Made by a program: the position numbers and the translations under genes
The notes under the pieces: generated by a model
What the model saw: only the letters and a program-made list of their open reading frames with translations
Databases searched by the model: none
Told to the model about the DNA's origin: nothing
In this document: piece after piece, positions 1-7,685 of the stretch
Numbering within the stretch: position 1 is the stretch's first letter
How the letters are laid out: every line of letters begins with the position of its first letter
Source of the DNA: a virus
Virus record (IMG/VR): IMGVR_UViG_3300036828_001638
Coordinates: 1 to 32,590 of that record
Strand: one strand, 5' to 3'
DNA: 32,590 bases

Positions 1-492
1 ATGGCTATTCCGGTGTACTTATGGCTAACCGATGATGCAGGCAATCTGGTGAAAGGTTCTGTTGATGTTCAGGGAAGAGAGGGAAGCATTGAAGTGGTTG
101 AACTGATGCACAATGTGGAACTTCCAACCGACGACCTTACAGGCAAAATCACCGCTAAGCGTGTCCACGGCGACTACGCCATCATCAAAGAATTAGACAG
201 TTCATCGCCTTATCTTTATCAAGGGGTATCATCCGGCCGGAAGTATATAAAGGCCGAGCTAAAGTTTTACAGAATCAACCATAACGGTCAGGAAGAAGAA
301 TACTTCCGCACCACGCTGGAGAATGTGCGTATTAACGAGATTGAGCCTTTCATGATGGACGTAAAAAATCCTGCCTGGGAAAAACATAACCACTTAGAGG
401 CGCTCTACCTCAGTTACGAGAAAATCACCTGGCACTATCTGGACGGCAATATCATTCACGCTGATTCATGGAATGAAAGGAGCGTTGCATAA
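1..492 (+). CDS. hcp: Hcp, T6SS tube protein (TssD family)
   Basis: Product is 163 aa, the usual length for Hcp, whose hexameric rings stack into the inner tube of the type VI secretion system and can carry small effectors. It opens with MAIPVYLWLTDDAGN and has the family's alternating beta-strand pattern with a central helix around residues 60-75 and a conserved late segment near NVRINEIEPFM. The window begins exactly at the ATG, so promoter and ribosome site are unseen. The stop overlaps the next start as TAATG, which indicates coupled translation with the effector gene. No other T6SS structural gene is visible, so this is an orphan hcp-effector-immunity unit here, probably serving a T6SS encoded elsewhere. 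Hcp assignment is secure; the pairing with the effector is inferred from the overlap. Confidence 0.93.
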   Translation: MAIPVYLWLTDDAGNLVKGSVDVQGREGSIEVVELMHNVELPTDDLTGKITAKRVHGDYAIIKELDSSSPYLYQGVSSGRKYIKAELKFYRINHNGQEEEYFRTTLENVRINEIEPFMMDVKNPAWEKHNHLEALYLSYEKITWHYLDGNIIHADSWNERSVA

Positions 493-857
493 TGTCATGG
501 GTATATAAAGTTAGTTCACACACTTTTTATCTGAATGGAACCTATCAATTTGATGGCATGTATTCGGGCCGCCCAGGTTACAAAAACGACACCTCACAAG
601 AATGCGTGAAAGGCAAAGGCCCATTGCCTCGCGGTACCTATACAATAGGCAAACCGTTTTACCATCACAAAACGAAAGCATGGACTATGCGCCTGACCCC
701 CAGCGATTCAAATAATATGTGCGGGCGTGATGGCTTTATGATTCATGGCGGAAGTTCAAAACATCCAGGGGAAGCGTCGGACGGGTGTATCATCGTTTCA
801 TTGCCTAACCGCAAGGCCATCGCCGCCAGTGGCGATCATATGCTGAAAGTGGAGTAG
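492..857 (+). CDS. tlde1: Tlde1-type T6SS effector, L,D-transpeptidase-like (DUF2778)
   Basis: Product is 121 aa and matches the DUF2778/Tlde1 family: T6SS effectors with an L,D-transpeptidase-like fold that act on tetrapeptide stems of peptidoglycan in the target periplasm. Visible family blocks are YSGRPG (residues 24-29), the GPLPRGTYTIG block (43-53), FMIHGG with His85, and SDGCI with the probable nucleophile Cys99, giving the His...Gly-Cys arrangement of these enzymes. There is no signal peptide, as expected for a protein delivered by T6SS. Its start overlaps the hcp stop by one base and the next gene begins five bases after its stop, so the three genes form one unit. Loading onto the adjacent Hcp is an inference from context. 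Confidence 0.88.
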   Translation: MSWVYKVSSHTFYLNGTYQFDGMYSGRPGYKNDTSQECVKGKGPLPRGTYTIGKPFYHHKTKAWTMRLTPSDSNNMCGRDGFMIHGGSSKHPGEASDGCIIVSLPNRKAIAASGDHMLKVE

Positions 858-862
858 TAAAG

Positions 863-1303
863 ATGAAAAAGGGATTTCTGCTCTTACTATGTTTTCCGGT
901 ATTGGCTCAGGCCTCGGATTATGGTTGCGCCGCAGTCGGTAGCATGATGGAAGATGCGCTATTTAATGCCATTAGCCATGATTTGAAAATTGACACCGCC
1001 AGCATCCAGCATGACAAGACAAAGATTGAGCATTTGGGTATTTATCCGGTTGGAAAGCCTTATGCGCAGCAACTTGGCCATACGGATTATTTGGCCAACA
1101 AAAGCCAGAATGGCAAAGCGCTAATGCCGGAGGATGATTACGTTATGAGTTTTTACGAAAATGAAGCCCGGACAGTGACGGCAAAATATACCTATCTGAA
1201 CAAACAAGGTAAGCGTGATGTTTTCATTGCGACCAGCATCATGAATACGGATGAATGCACGATACGGTTCAACGGCTACATCACACTGTCGAGAGAGTTC
1301 TAA
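863..1303 (+). CDS. tldi1: Probable periplasmic immunity protein to Tlde1 (Tldi1-like)
   Basis: Product is 146 aa with a clear signal peptide: MKK, a hydrophobic run to about residue 15 and a probable cleavage after AQA (residue 17). It is therefore probably periplasmic, the compartment where a Tlde1 effector attacks. It follows the effector by five bases and has a good ribosome site (GGAG) before the ATG. Two cysteines (Cys22 and one near residue 131) could form a disulfide. Role is inferred from position, since an effector of this class must be accompanied by a self-protecting protein, and from compartment. Sequence resemblance to Salmonella Tldi1 could not be measured here. A strong terminator follows at 1340-1374. 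Confidence 0.75.
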   Translation: MKKGFLLLLCFPVLAQASDYGCAAVGSMMEDALFNAISHDLKIDTASIQHDKTKIEHLGIYPVGKPYAQQLGHTDYLANKSQNGKALMPEDDYVMSFYENEARTVTAKYTYLNKQGKRDVFIATSIMNTDECTIRFNGYITLSREF

Positions 1304-1339
1304 ACTTTTCAGTTTCTGAAATTACCGTATTCACCCTAT

Positions 1340-1374
1340 AACCCGCACTAGCTCTGGCTTTGCGGGTTTTTCTT
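1340..1374 (+). terminator. Rho-independent terminator after the hcp-tlde1-tldi1 unit
   Basis: Eight-base stem AACCCGCA (1340-1347) pairs with TGCGGGTT (1361-1368) around a 13-base loop and runs straight into TTTTCTTT. It lies 37 bases after the immunity gene stop and ends rightward transcription before the convergent phage late operon. Confidence 0.85.
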
Positions 1375-1778
1375 TGCTTGCCGCCTCTCACGCAATTTGA
1401 TCTTCCGATCCCACGTAAAATAGAAAATATCCTTATTTATCTGTTAGTTGCTGTTTTCGTTAGATCCTCCACAGATCCTTTTTACTGAAAAAAACTGAAA
1501 TTCTTTTCACACTTTTCAGTTTGGAGTCAGCGACAACACCTCAGCAGCGGCGCGGGCTGGCGGTATCGTTTGTAAAAATTTCCAACTGAAAAAACTTTAT
1601 GATCCAAAAAGTGCAGGCGGGTGCGGTGTAGCGCGGATTTCGTCGGGGAAAGATTTATTTTGTGAGGATGTGGCGCTGTCAGCGGGGCGTGATGAGTTTG
1701 ATCTCTTTGGGTTGTTGCGGTGCGCGTTCATGCCTTGCCGTGTCTGCTGGCGGCGTTCTGTGCGCTCTGGTGGCGGGT
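1375..1778. other. Non-coding interval with short AACTGAAAA-type repeats
   Basis: About 400 bases with no convincing gene; the short open frames on either strand here are GC-rich and low in complexity. The left part is AT-rich and carries the word ACTTTTCAGTTT at 1304-1315 and 1511-1522, with inverse copies AAAACTGAAA (1491-1500) and AACTGAAAA (1584-1592). The copies at 1492-1500 and 1514-1522 could fold into a nine-base-pair hairpin. The right part (about 1600-1778) is GC-rich like the phage late genes. By P2-type gene order this is where the left attachment site should be, but no tRNA-Ile2 sequence is present on either strand. Confidence 0.6.
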
Positions 1779-1804
1779 ATAAAAAAACCCGCATTACGCG
1801 GGTT
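1779..1804 (-). terminator. Terminator of the leftward late operon
   Basis: Read on the minus strand, AACCCGC (+ strand 1798-1804) pairs with GCGGGTT (1786-1792) around a five-base loop and is followed by a run of seven U. It sits 20 bases beyond the stop of the spike gene, the last gene of the late operon. Confidence 0.88.
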
Positions 1805-1823
1805 GATGTGATGGGGGGTGTAA

Positions 1824-3503
1824 TTACTTGCCGATTACGGGCGAATACTTCTGATTGAGGTTGTCGGCACTGCTGCCCGTCGCCGTAATTGCGTTGGCAT
1901 TCGTTGGCGCGCCTGTGTTGCTGTGCGTATGGCTCGCCGTCTGCGTGGCCAGCTGCTTCACCACGTCGAGCGTATCAAGCATCAGCTGCGCCACGTTGAT
2001 GGTACCCGAACCAATCCACACCACAGGCGCAATAATCTGCTGTTGCACTGCCGCCACGCTTTTGCGTATCTGCCCAATCTGCTCGATCAGGTTTTGCCCA
2101 GTGGTGATGGTCTGGCTTTTGCCCACGTCCGTTTTTGCTTCGCCTTCAACCACGATCAGCGCGTTGCCTTTCACGGCCTGGCTGAAACTTCCCGCGCTTA
2201 TCTGCTGGATAGCTCCGGCCATCAGTGATGCAGTACCTAACACCGTTGTTTTGTCCGTGGCTTTGATTGTCGTTTCTCGGCTCACCAGTTCCCGGCTTTC
2301 AGTATCGGCCTTTACCGTTCGCGCCATCGACGTTTCACTAATGGTCTGATCGGTCTGGCGCACCCAGTCGCCCGCGTGCGTGACGCGTTGTGAGACTTCC
2401 GCACGCTGCTGTTGTAGCTGCTCACCCGGTTTCACATCCGGCAAGCTGGTGCCGTCCGGTACGGTCTGGCGAACAAAAGGCTTATCCGGGCGGCCATCGG
2501 TAAACGCCAGCTCTACTTTGGTGCCTTCCGGTGGAAACTGAAACATGCCCGAATCGTTCCCGGCCATAGGAACCGGCAGCGGCACGGCGGAATAAACAGG
2601 GGTTTGTGTGTCCGGGTTGCCGTCTGCGTCAAGCAGCTGCACATCAACAGCGTAACGTGGGCGAAACGGATCGGAGAAATTACCGCTTTTCACTGCCTCA
2701 CTGGGGGCCATCACCCTGGCGAATTTCGGCAGATGCATCCCGGAAGCCAGTTCCGGGTAATGGCTTTCAATCTGGCGCTGGATGGGCGCTTTTTGCAGTG
2801 GCTTCCCGGTGGCCTTGTTTCGTGGCGTCCAGGTGACGGCCATCGTGTCATTGGTCAGATTAACCTTTGTTAGCCGCTCACCGTTCAGCTCCACGCCCGG
2901 CCGCACGCTCTGCACAACGGGCAGCGTCATGCTGTTACCGCCAGCAGCACCCTGGCTAAACTCGGCCGGGATAGCGACAGGCTTACCCGCGAAAAGCGAC
3001 TTTTCCGCGCCACCGACATATAACCCGCCATCAGGCAGCGGGTACCAGATGTAATCGTTAATGCCAAAGGCTTTGCCCAGGTTGTCTAACAGCTGGTAGC
3101 CACTGCCACTGTGCTGAAAATAGGGGATCGGTTTATCGGCGTAAGCTGCATCCGGCACGCTCACCGTAATACCGCTGTGCTCGGTTAGCCAACTGGCCAC
3201 GCTGCGTAAGGTTGGATGCTGGAACGAACAGGGCCAAAGGCGCTCAAACACGCCAGCCAGTTCACGCACAAAGAGGCGCTGAAAGCCATTTTCCGCAGGT
3301 TGCGAGCGCTCAACATAGCCCGTAAACCAGCGTAAGATCAGATCGGTATAGCCCACATCGAGGCGCACCAGTTTTCCGGTGTAGTCGGTTGTCGTTTCCG
3401 CTGTGATGAATCCCCGGCCGCAGCTGTTCAGCTCCAGCACCAGGCTGGCATCAACCAGATGAACTTCATCAGAAGACAAATAAAGGCGTTTAATCGGCTT
3501 CAT
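1824..3503 (-). CDS. Baseplate hub and tail-tip spike protein (VgrG/gpV-like)
   Basis: Product is 559 aa, last gene of the late operon. The N-terminal part (about 1-300) looks like a hub domain of the gp27/gpD type. Around residues 320-345 the FPPEGTKVELAFTDGRPDKP segment is the OB-fold signature of phage and T6SS spikes. Residues 370-490 are Thr/Ser/Gln-rich and suit a triple-stranded beta-helix. Near residue 528 SHTHSNTG gives the His-x-His motif that holds an iron ion at the apex of P2 gpV-type spikes. It would form the central hub and membrane-piercing tip of the contractile tail. In P2 the hub (D) and spike (V) are separate genes, so this reads as a fused version. The start is two bases after the preceding stop, with a GGGGT-like ribosome site. 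Confidence 0.82.
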   Translation of the reverse strand: MKPIKRLYLSSDEVHLVDASLVLELNSCGRGFITAETTTDYTGKLVRLDVGYTDLILRWFTGYVERSQPAENGFQRLFVRELAGVFERLWPCSFQHPTLRSVASWLTEHSGITVSVPDAAYADKPIPYFQHSGSGYQLLDNLGKAFGINDYIWYPLPDGGLYVGGAEKSLFAGKPVAIPAEFSQGAAGGNSMTLPVVQSVRPGVELNGERLTKVNLTNDTMAVTWTPRNKATGKPLQKAPIQRQIESHYPELASGMHLPKFARVMAPSEAVKSGNFSDPFRPRYAVDVQLLDADGNPDTQTPVYSAVPLPVPMAGNDSGMFQFPPEGTKVELAFTDGRPDKPFVRQTVPDGTSLPDVKPGEQLQQQRAEVSQRVTHAGDWVRQTDQTISETSMARTVKADTESRELVSRETTIKATDKTTVLGTASLMAGAIQQISAGSFSQAVKGNALIVVEGEAKTDVGKSQTITTGQNLIEQIGQIRKSVAAVQQQIIAPVVWIGSGTINVAQLMLDTLDVVKQLATQTASHTHSNTGAPTNANAITATGSSADNLNQKYSPVIGK

Positions 3504-3505
3504 CG

Positions 3506-4048
3506 TTACCCCAGCGCATCATTTACAGGCTTGAGCACTTTGCTTTCAAACCACGTCATTTTATCTTCACCTTCGGCCGCCGTCGCGGGCTGGCTTCCGC
3601 CACTTCCGCCGCCCTGTTTGGTGGTCGCTGTTTTACCGCTCGTTCGGGCTTCCCGCTTCTCCTGCACGCTAATGTGTTCGGTAAGCGTAAAGGTGACTAA
3701 CCACGCCATTTTCCCGTCCTGTTGCGGTGCATCAATCTGCCCTGAAAACGTGGCTTCACGAAAGCACACCGCGCGCGCCATTTCATGGGCTACACGGTAT
3801 TTCTGGCGCTGGCCGCCGCCGTCCGTCACCGTGGCCAGCTCGAAAATGCGCTTTAGTACGGCCGGGGTTTTAAACGGGATTTCACCGGACACGCGCAACT
3901 CTTTGCCCTTCGCGCCCTGCTCTGATTTGGTGGTGGCGCTGGTCTGGCCGGACTGGTCTTTATCCTGAAATTGCTGCGTGACAGTCACGCGCATATTTTT
4001 CAGTTGAATGGCTTCGCCGTTAAGCGCCAGCGTCGGGATCGAGGTCAT
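3506..4048 (-). CDS. Baseplate-region phage protein
   Basis: Product is 180 aa. Residues 1-130 form a compact, beta-rich domain with a hydrophilic region around 25-45; the tail (135-165) is a Gly/Ser/Thr/Gln-rich linker followed by a short C-terminal helix. It lies between the fibre genes and the hub-spike gene, where this phage group keeps a protein usually annotated only as baseplate complex protein, so a role in the hub or as an adaptor to the spike is likely. The start overlaps the preceding gene by 29 bases and has its own AAGGA ribosome site seven bases upstream. No catalytic motif is visible. Function is inferred from position. Confidence 0.65.
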   Translation of the reverse strand: MTSIPTLALNGEAIQLKNMRVTVTQQFQDKDQSGQTSATTKSEQGAKGKELRVSGEIPFKTPAVLKRIFELATVTDGGGQRQKYRVAHEMARAVCFREATFSGQIDAPQQDGKMAWLVTFTLTEHISVQEKREARTSGKTATTKQGGGSGGSQPATAAEGEDKMTWFESKVLKPVNDALG

Positions 4049-4745
4049 GGATCATTCCTTTTATGCCGTCGAGATTGTCACCGACCAGCATCATGGCGGC
4101 AGTATAAATGGCGGACTGTTCCGGGATGGCGGCCGCCAGTGCCAGCAAGGTGCTGGCCATGTCGCCACTGCCCGTAAATACCCAGGCTCTGGCGCTTCTA
4201 CCCTGTAAGTCAGCCAGTGCGCCGGATATGTCATTCACCATTGCATCACGCAGCTGCGCAAAGTTTTTCATCTGGTCTTTGAGGGCATCGAGTCCGGGTA
4301 ATGAGGCGGCAGCATCCTGTGCAGCACTAATGGCCGCAGAGGCAAGCGCCGTCCGGCTGGTTGGCACCGACAGCGGAACGGGCGGCGGCAGTCCACCGCT
4401 GAAACGTGCGGGGATCTGCATTTTTTCGAGGGCAAGCGTGGCCGCTGATTCAGCCAGCCGCTTCACCTGCGTAAATGCGGGGGCCGGGAACACATCGGCC
4501 AGACCGTTCAGCCCGGCCATGAAATTGTCATGCGTCTGGCCTGTAACCATCATAATCACCACATCCTGACCTGCGTCCGCCTGGGCCAGCTTGCCCGCAA
4601 GGTAAGCAATGGCGTTGGCCGGGCTGAGGTATGCGCCGTTTTCCGTCTGCTGGCCCAGTCCGTACACCCAGGGATGCGCCGGAACTACCGAACAATTCAG
4701 GGCCGCAACGGAATCCGTAAACGCCAGACGGGCTTCACGCCACAT
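4020..4745 (-). CDS. Phage tail/baseplate-region protein of unknown function
   Basis: Product is 241 aa from the ATG at 4745, chosen because GGAGG lies nine bases upstream; a longer open frame extends to 4850 but its extra residues (rich in Trp, Arg and Cys) look like out-of-frame reading of the overlapping fibre chaperone gene. The sequence is rich in Ala, Leu and Pro with predicted helices between about 150 and 240 and a Pro-rich stretch around 122-132. I recognise no domain. Its place between the fibre chaperone and the hub proteins, with overlaps on both sides (11 and 29 bases), ties it to tail assembly. Confidence 0.6.
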   Translation of the reverse strand: MWREARLAFTDSVAALNCSVVPAHPWVYGLGQQTENGAYLSPANAIAYLAGKLAQADAGQDVVIMMVTGQTHDNFMAGLNGLADVFPAPAFTQVKRLAESAATLALEKMQIPARFSGGLPPPVPLSVPTSRTALASAAISAAQDAAASLPGLDALKDQMKNFAQLRDAMVNDISGALADLQGRSARAWVFTGSGDMASTLLALAAAIPEQSAIYTAAMMLVGDNLDGIKGMIHDLDPDAGA

Positions 4746-5166
4746 TATTAGGCACCTCCGGCCAGTCGATATCTGGCGCAGCATCAAGTGCCAGCCCGTG
4801 AAGCTCGTCCAGATAATCCAGCACTTTGCCCACGCGCGCAGTTTCATCATCCGTCAGCGCCCGGCCGTTTAACTGTTTAAACTGCACCACGCTGATTGAC
4901 TGCATGGCCCTTTCTTCAAGCATCTGGCGCTGTTCCTGCGCCTCCGCAATCAGGGTTGTCTTGTCCGGCTCTGGCCGGGCTGCCAGATACGGCATCCCTT
5001 TATCATCACTTGCCACAATAAACCCCGCATCCAGACCTTTAATCAGCGACTTATAAAGTGCTTCGCTGATTTCCACAGCATCATCTGGCCAGCTGTTTGC
5101 GGCCAGATAGTCATCTTTCATTTTTTCCAGGTAAAAACCTGTTGCTGTTGCACTGTAATAAATCAT
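4735..5166 (-). CDS. Tail fibre assembly chaperone (Tfa family)
   Basis: Product is 143 aa, typical of Tfa proteins that fold and trimerise the fibre tip. The N-terminal half (EISEALYKSLIKGLDAG followed by IVASDDKGMPYL) and the DKTTLIAEAQEQRQMLEERA helix around residues 68-87 are the classical Tfa pattern, followed by the DDETARVGKVLDYLDEL helix. It sits two bases downstream of the tail fibre gene, the invariant place for Tfa. Chaperone and fibre tip co-evolve, so its C-terminal half should match this fibre. Confidence 0.88.
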   Translation of the reverse strand: MIYYSATATGFYLEKMKDDYLAANSWPDDAVEISEALYKSLIKGLDAGFIVASDDKGMPYLAARPEPDKTTLIAEAQEQRQMLEERAMQSISVVQFKQLNGRALTDDETARVGKVLDYLDELHGLALDAAPDIDWPEVPNNVA

Positions 5167-5168
5167 GC

Positions 5169-7088
5169 TTAACGCCCCTCCGCTATCCAGGTGATTGTCT
5201 CGGTACCGCCGCCAGCTATGCGCAGATACCAGCCTGTGGTGCTGATACTGTAGGGCTGCATGGCCGCTGCGTTTCCGGTGCTGTTGTTTCGGTTAGCGAC
5301 AACGGAATAACACTTGCTGGGGAAGGCAAAAGGGAACGTGACGCGGCCACTGTTTGACACGTTTGCCGTGGTGCCCGTCATTCTGATAACGCCCGTATCG
5401 CCGCATTTCCACCACATGACGCTACCGGAAATGCCATACGTGTTAGGTTTTGCGTAAGTACCTTTTAGCTGATAGCGAGCGTCAAAGTTCGCATAGCTTC
5501 CGGGGACAAACTGTCCATTTTGATAAAAATTGAAGGTCTGCGCGCCGCCTGCGGAATCAATATAATGAAGGCAAAAACGACCATCTTTAACCAGCATCCC
5601 AGCCGACCATGTGAGATTCCCCTGAACATAGTGCTGTTTAACAATGGGCCAGTACTCAGATGCGCCAGCGGTGTTAATTGACTGATAAACAGGTGCGCCA
5701 ACCGTGTTTTGCGAAGCAAATGAACCGCGCCCGGTGATGGGTAATGAAATTTGCCCGGTCAGAGTGCCACCGGACAGGGAAAGCGCTCCCACATCGGAAG
5801 CCGTCGGTTTATTCCCTGTGTGATAAATGTCGTACCAGGCATTCCAGGCTTTAACATCCCCGTTGTATGTCCTGAACCTGATAGCCTTGCCGTTGCTGTA
5901 CGATCCGACAATTTGCGTGCTGTACCCACCATTCAGGCCCGTAAAATCAAGCAATGAACCGGTAATGCCGGGGGAATTGGCTGCGCCACTATAAACAAAG
6001 CTGACTGAGTTCGACGGGAGATCGTTAGTATTCGCCACCTCTGCGTTTGTGTTGTTCGCCTTTACTGTACGTAATGACAGCGAGCTACCCGTAAGCATCA
6101 CGCGTCCAGGCGTTACATCATTTTTTGAGGTTGTCACATCGTGGATCGCAGCCGTTCCCAGTTCGAGACTGGCGCGAGCATCCGACGCGCTTGCAATGTC
6201 ACTTAGATTGCCGTCTTTACGCAGAAAATCATTGTTACCCTGCTGGCTGTCCGTGGTGCCCTTCGGGCGTAAATCCGTTACCACGCCGTCAGCATCAATA
6301 CTGGCCAGCGCAAAAACAAAGTGGGGCGTGCCATTATCATCGTAATCAACCAGGCTTTCGGCCACGGTGATCGTGCTTTCCACATCCCATGTGCTGGTCA
6401 ATAGTCCTTTCCAGCATACATCTACCCAGACTTTGACAGGCTTTGTCGTTACCGTGATGTTTTTACTGGCGGCGAGTGACGCACGTAAGCCCCTGACATA
6501 GCCAATTCCCGGCTCAACGCTGTATTGCGCGCCTTTCTTGCTCACCAGCCAGCCATCACCAAAGAACGCCGCAGCGCCGTAGATATCCATATTCTCCAGG
6601 CGCTGGCGCTCGTCCATGCCCCCCATGCGGGCCGTGAAATCAATCTGCCAGGTTTCTGCCGGGGTGTTGATACTGGTTTCAGCCTGTGCGCCGTTGTATT
6701 CCATCAGAAACGAGCGGGTTAACACGTTGCCCTGCTGGCCTTCGGCCGTTTTAATTTTCTGCTGCATCGGGGCATGAACAATCATGGCCAGCGTGCCAGT
6801 GGTTTTATTCGTCAGCCCGATCCAGTTGAAATCGAAATCCCCGACCTCTGCACCCATGACCACGGAATACACCACGGCGTTGTCGTTCACCCTGCCTGTG
6901 CGGGTGACGGACTGGCGATACACAATCAATGACTCATCCGGCAGCTGTTCGGCGCGGTCAACATCTGCCGACGCATCAAGCCCCGGTACGTTTGCAAAAA
7001 CAAATTCATCCAGCACCACATCACCGCCGTCTGCGGCCTGTTGCGCTTTCCACTGCTCAAACGCCAGTGTGATGGCGGTCTGTGACAT
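5169..7088 (-). CDS. Tail fibre protein (DUF3751 N-terminus)
   Basis: Product is 639 aa. The first ~150 residues (MSQTAITLAFEQWKAQQAA onwards) match the tail-collar fibre N-terminal domain that docks the fibre on the baseplate protein I/J region. The shaft is Thr/Ser/Asn-rich, with a DVGALSLSGGTLTG-type linker near residue 435 that is common in phage fibres. The last ~90 residues (MWWKCGDTGVIRMTG... ending near IAEGR) resemble the gp53-like C-terminal receptor-binding domain. It is the host-range determinant. It lies between the gpI-like gene and tfa. No invertible cassette or second fibre tip is present, so this phage appears to have a single fibre specificity. Confidence 0.88.
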   Translation of the reverse strand: MSQTAITLAFEQWKAQQAADGGDVVLDEFVFANVPGLDASADVDRAEQLPDESLIVYRQSVTRTGRVNDNAVVYSVVMGAEVGDFDFNWIGLTNKTTGTLAMIVHAPMQQKIKTAEGQQGNVLTRSFLMEYNGAQAETSINTPAETWQIDFTARMGGMDERQRLENMDIYGAAAFFGDGWLVSKKGAQYSVEPGIGYVRGLRASLAASKNITVTTKPVKVWVDVCWKGLLTSTWDVESTITVAESLVDYDDNGTPHFVFALASIDADGVVTDLRPKGTTDSQQGNNDFLRKDGNLSDIASASDARASLELGTAAIHDVTTSKNDVTPGRVMLTGSSLSLRTVKANNTNAEVANTNDLPSNSVSFVYSGAANSPGITGSLLDFTGLNGGYSTQIVGSYSNGKAIRFRTYNGDVKAWNAWYDIYHTGNKPTASDVGALSLSGGTLTGQISLPITGRGSFASQNTVGAPVYQSINTAGASEYWPIVKQHYVQGNLTWSAGMLVKDGRFCLHYIDSAGGAQTFNFYQNGQFVPGSYANFDARYQLKGTYAKPNTYGISGSVMWWKCGDTGVIRMTGTTANVSNSGRVTFPFAFPSKCYSVVANRNNSTGNAAAMQPYSISTTGWYLRIAGGGTETITWIAEGR

Positions 7089-7097
7089 AATTTATCC

Positions 7098-7685
7098 TTA
7101 AATCTTCGCGCCAAACGTGGCGCTGCTGGTTTCTGTTCCGGCAAGTGTCGCCGGGTAACATACGTATTCACCCTGATCCCATCCTGCGCGGATCTGGAAT
7201 TTCTCTGTACTGATAACCACAAACTGATAGCGGCGGCAGGTGCGGCCATACTGGCGGATAATCTGGATCATCAGCTGCGGGTTGTCGGCCACCTGATTGT
7301 CAGAAACGCGAACCAGGATCACATCCCAGTCAATGCCGGGCTGGCGCTCCATCAGTTCGACGTAACCAATACCCAGCCGCTGGAAAATATTGATAAATCC
7401 CGCCACGGAACCTGCATCCGACGCATTAACGAAGGCATACGCCACGCGCTTGCGATACAGCGTGAGTGGCTCACCATCAAAGCGGGTGATATCCCGATCC
7501 CACGCCAGCAGGTTTAAAATGGATTCGGTGCAGGTCAGCGGGTCAAACTGACGCAGCGGCCACGTCACCCAGCCATACACCTGCGCCCAGTATTGACGCG
7601 CGGCCCGTAACAGCTTTTGTGGCTCGCCGTTGTCCATCCAGACGGGCAGCGACATAGACGCCAGTTTTTTAATGAAATCAGTCAT
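7098..7685 (-). CDS. I: Baseplate protein gpI-like (fibre attachment)
   Basis: Product is 195 aa from the ATG at 7685; an upstream TTG at 7691 is less likely. It starts inside the end of the J gene (eight-base overlap). It resembles P2 gpI-type baseplate proteins that connect the wedge to the tail fibres: an N-terminal region with Trp-rich helices (VWMDNGEPQKLL, then YWAQVYGWVTWPLRQ), a central LLAWDRDITRFDGEP segment and a compact C-terminus. Order J-I-fibre-Tfa is the same as in P2. Divergence from P2 gpI appears large, so the assignment leans on order. Confidence 0.75.
   Translation of the reverse strand: MTDFIKKLASMSLPVWMDNGEPQKLLRAARQYWAQVYGWVTWPLRQFDPLTCTESILNLLAWDRDITRFDGEPLTLYRKRVAYAFVNASDAGSVAGFINIFQRLGIGYVELMERQPGIDWDVILVRVSDNQVADNPQLMIQIIRQYGRTCRRYQFVVISTEKFQIRAGWDQGEYVCYPATLAGTETSSATFGAKI

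Noticed and set aside
1597-1858. Short open frames on both strands in the GC-rich gap left of the late operon
   Set aside because: Low-complexity Arg/Ser/Pro-rich products, overlap with a terminator, no ribosome site.
4746-4850. N-terminal extension of the 241-aa tail-region protein
   Set aside because: Trp/Arg/Cys-rich residues overlapping the fibre chaperone frame; the ATG at 4745 has a proper ribosome site.
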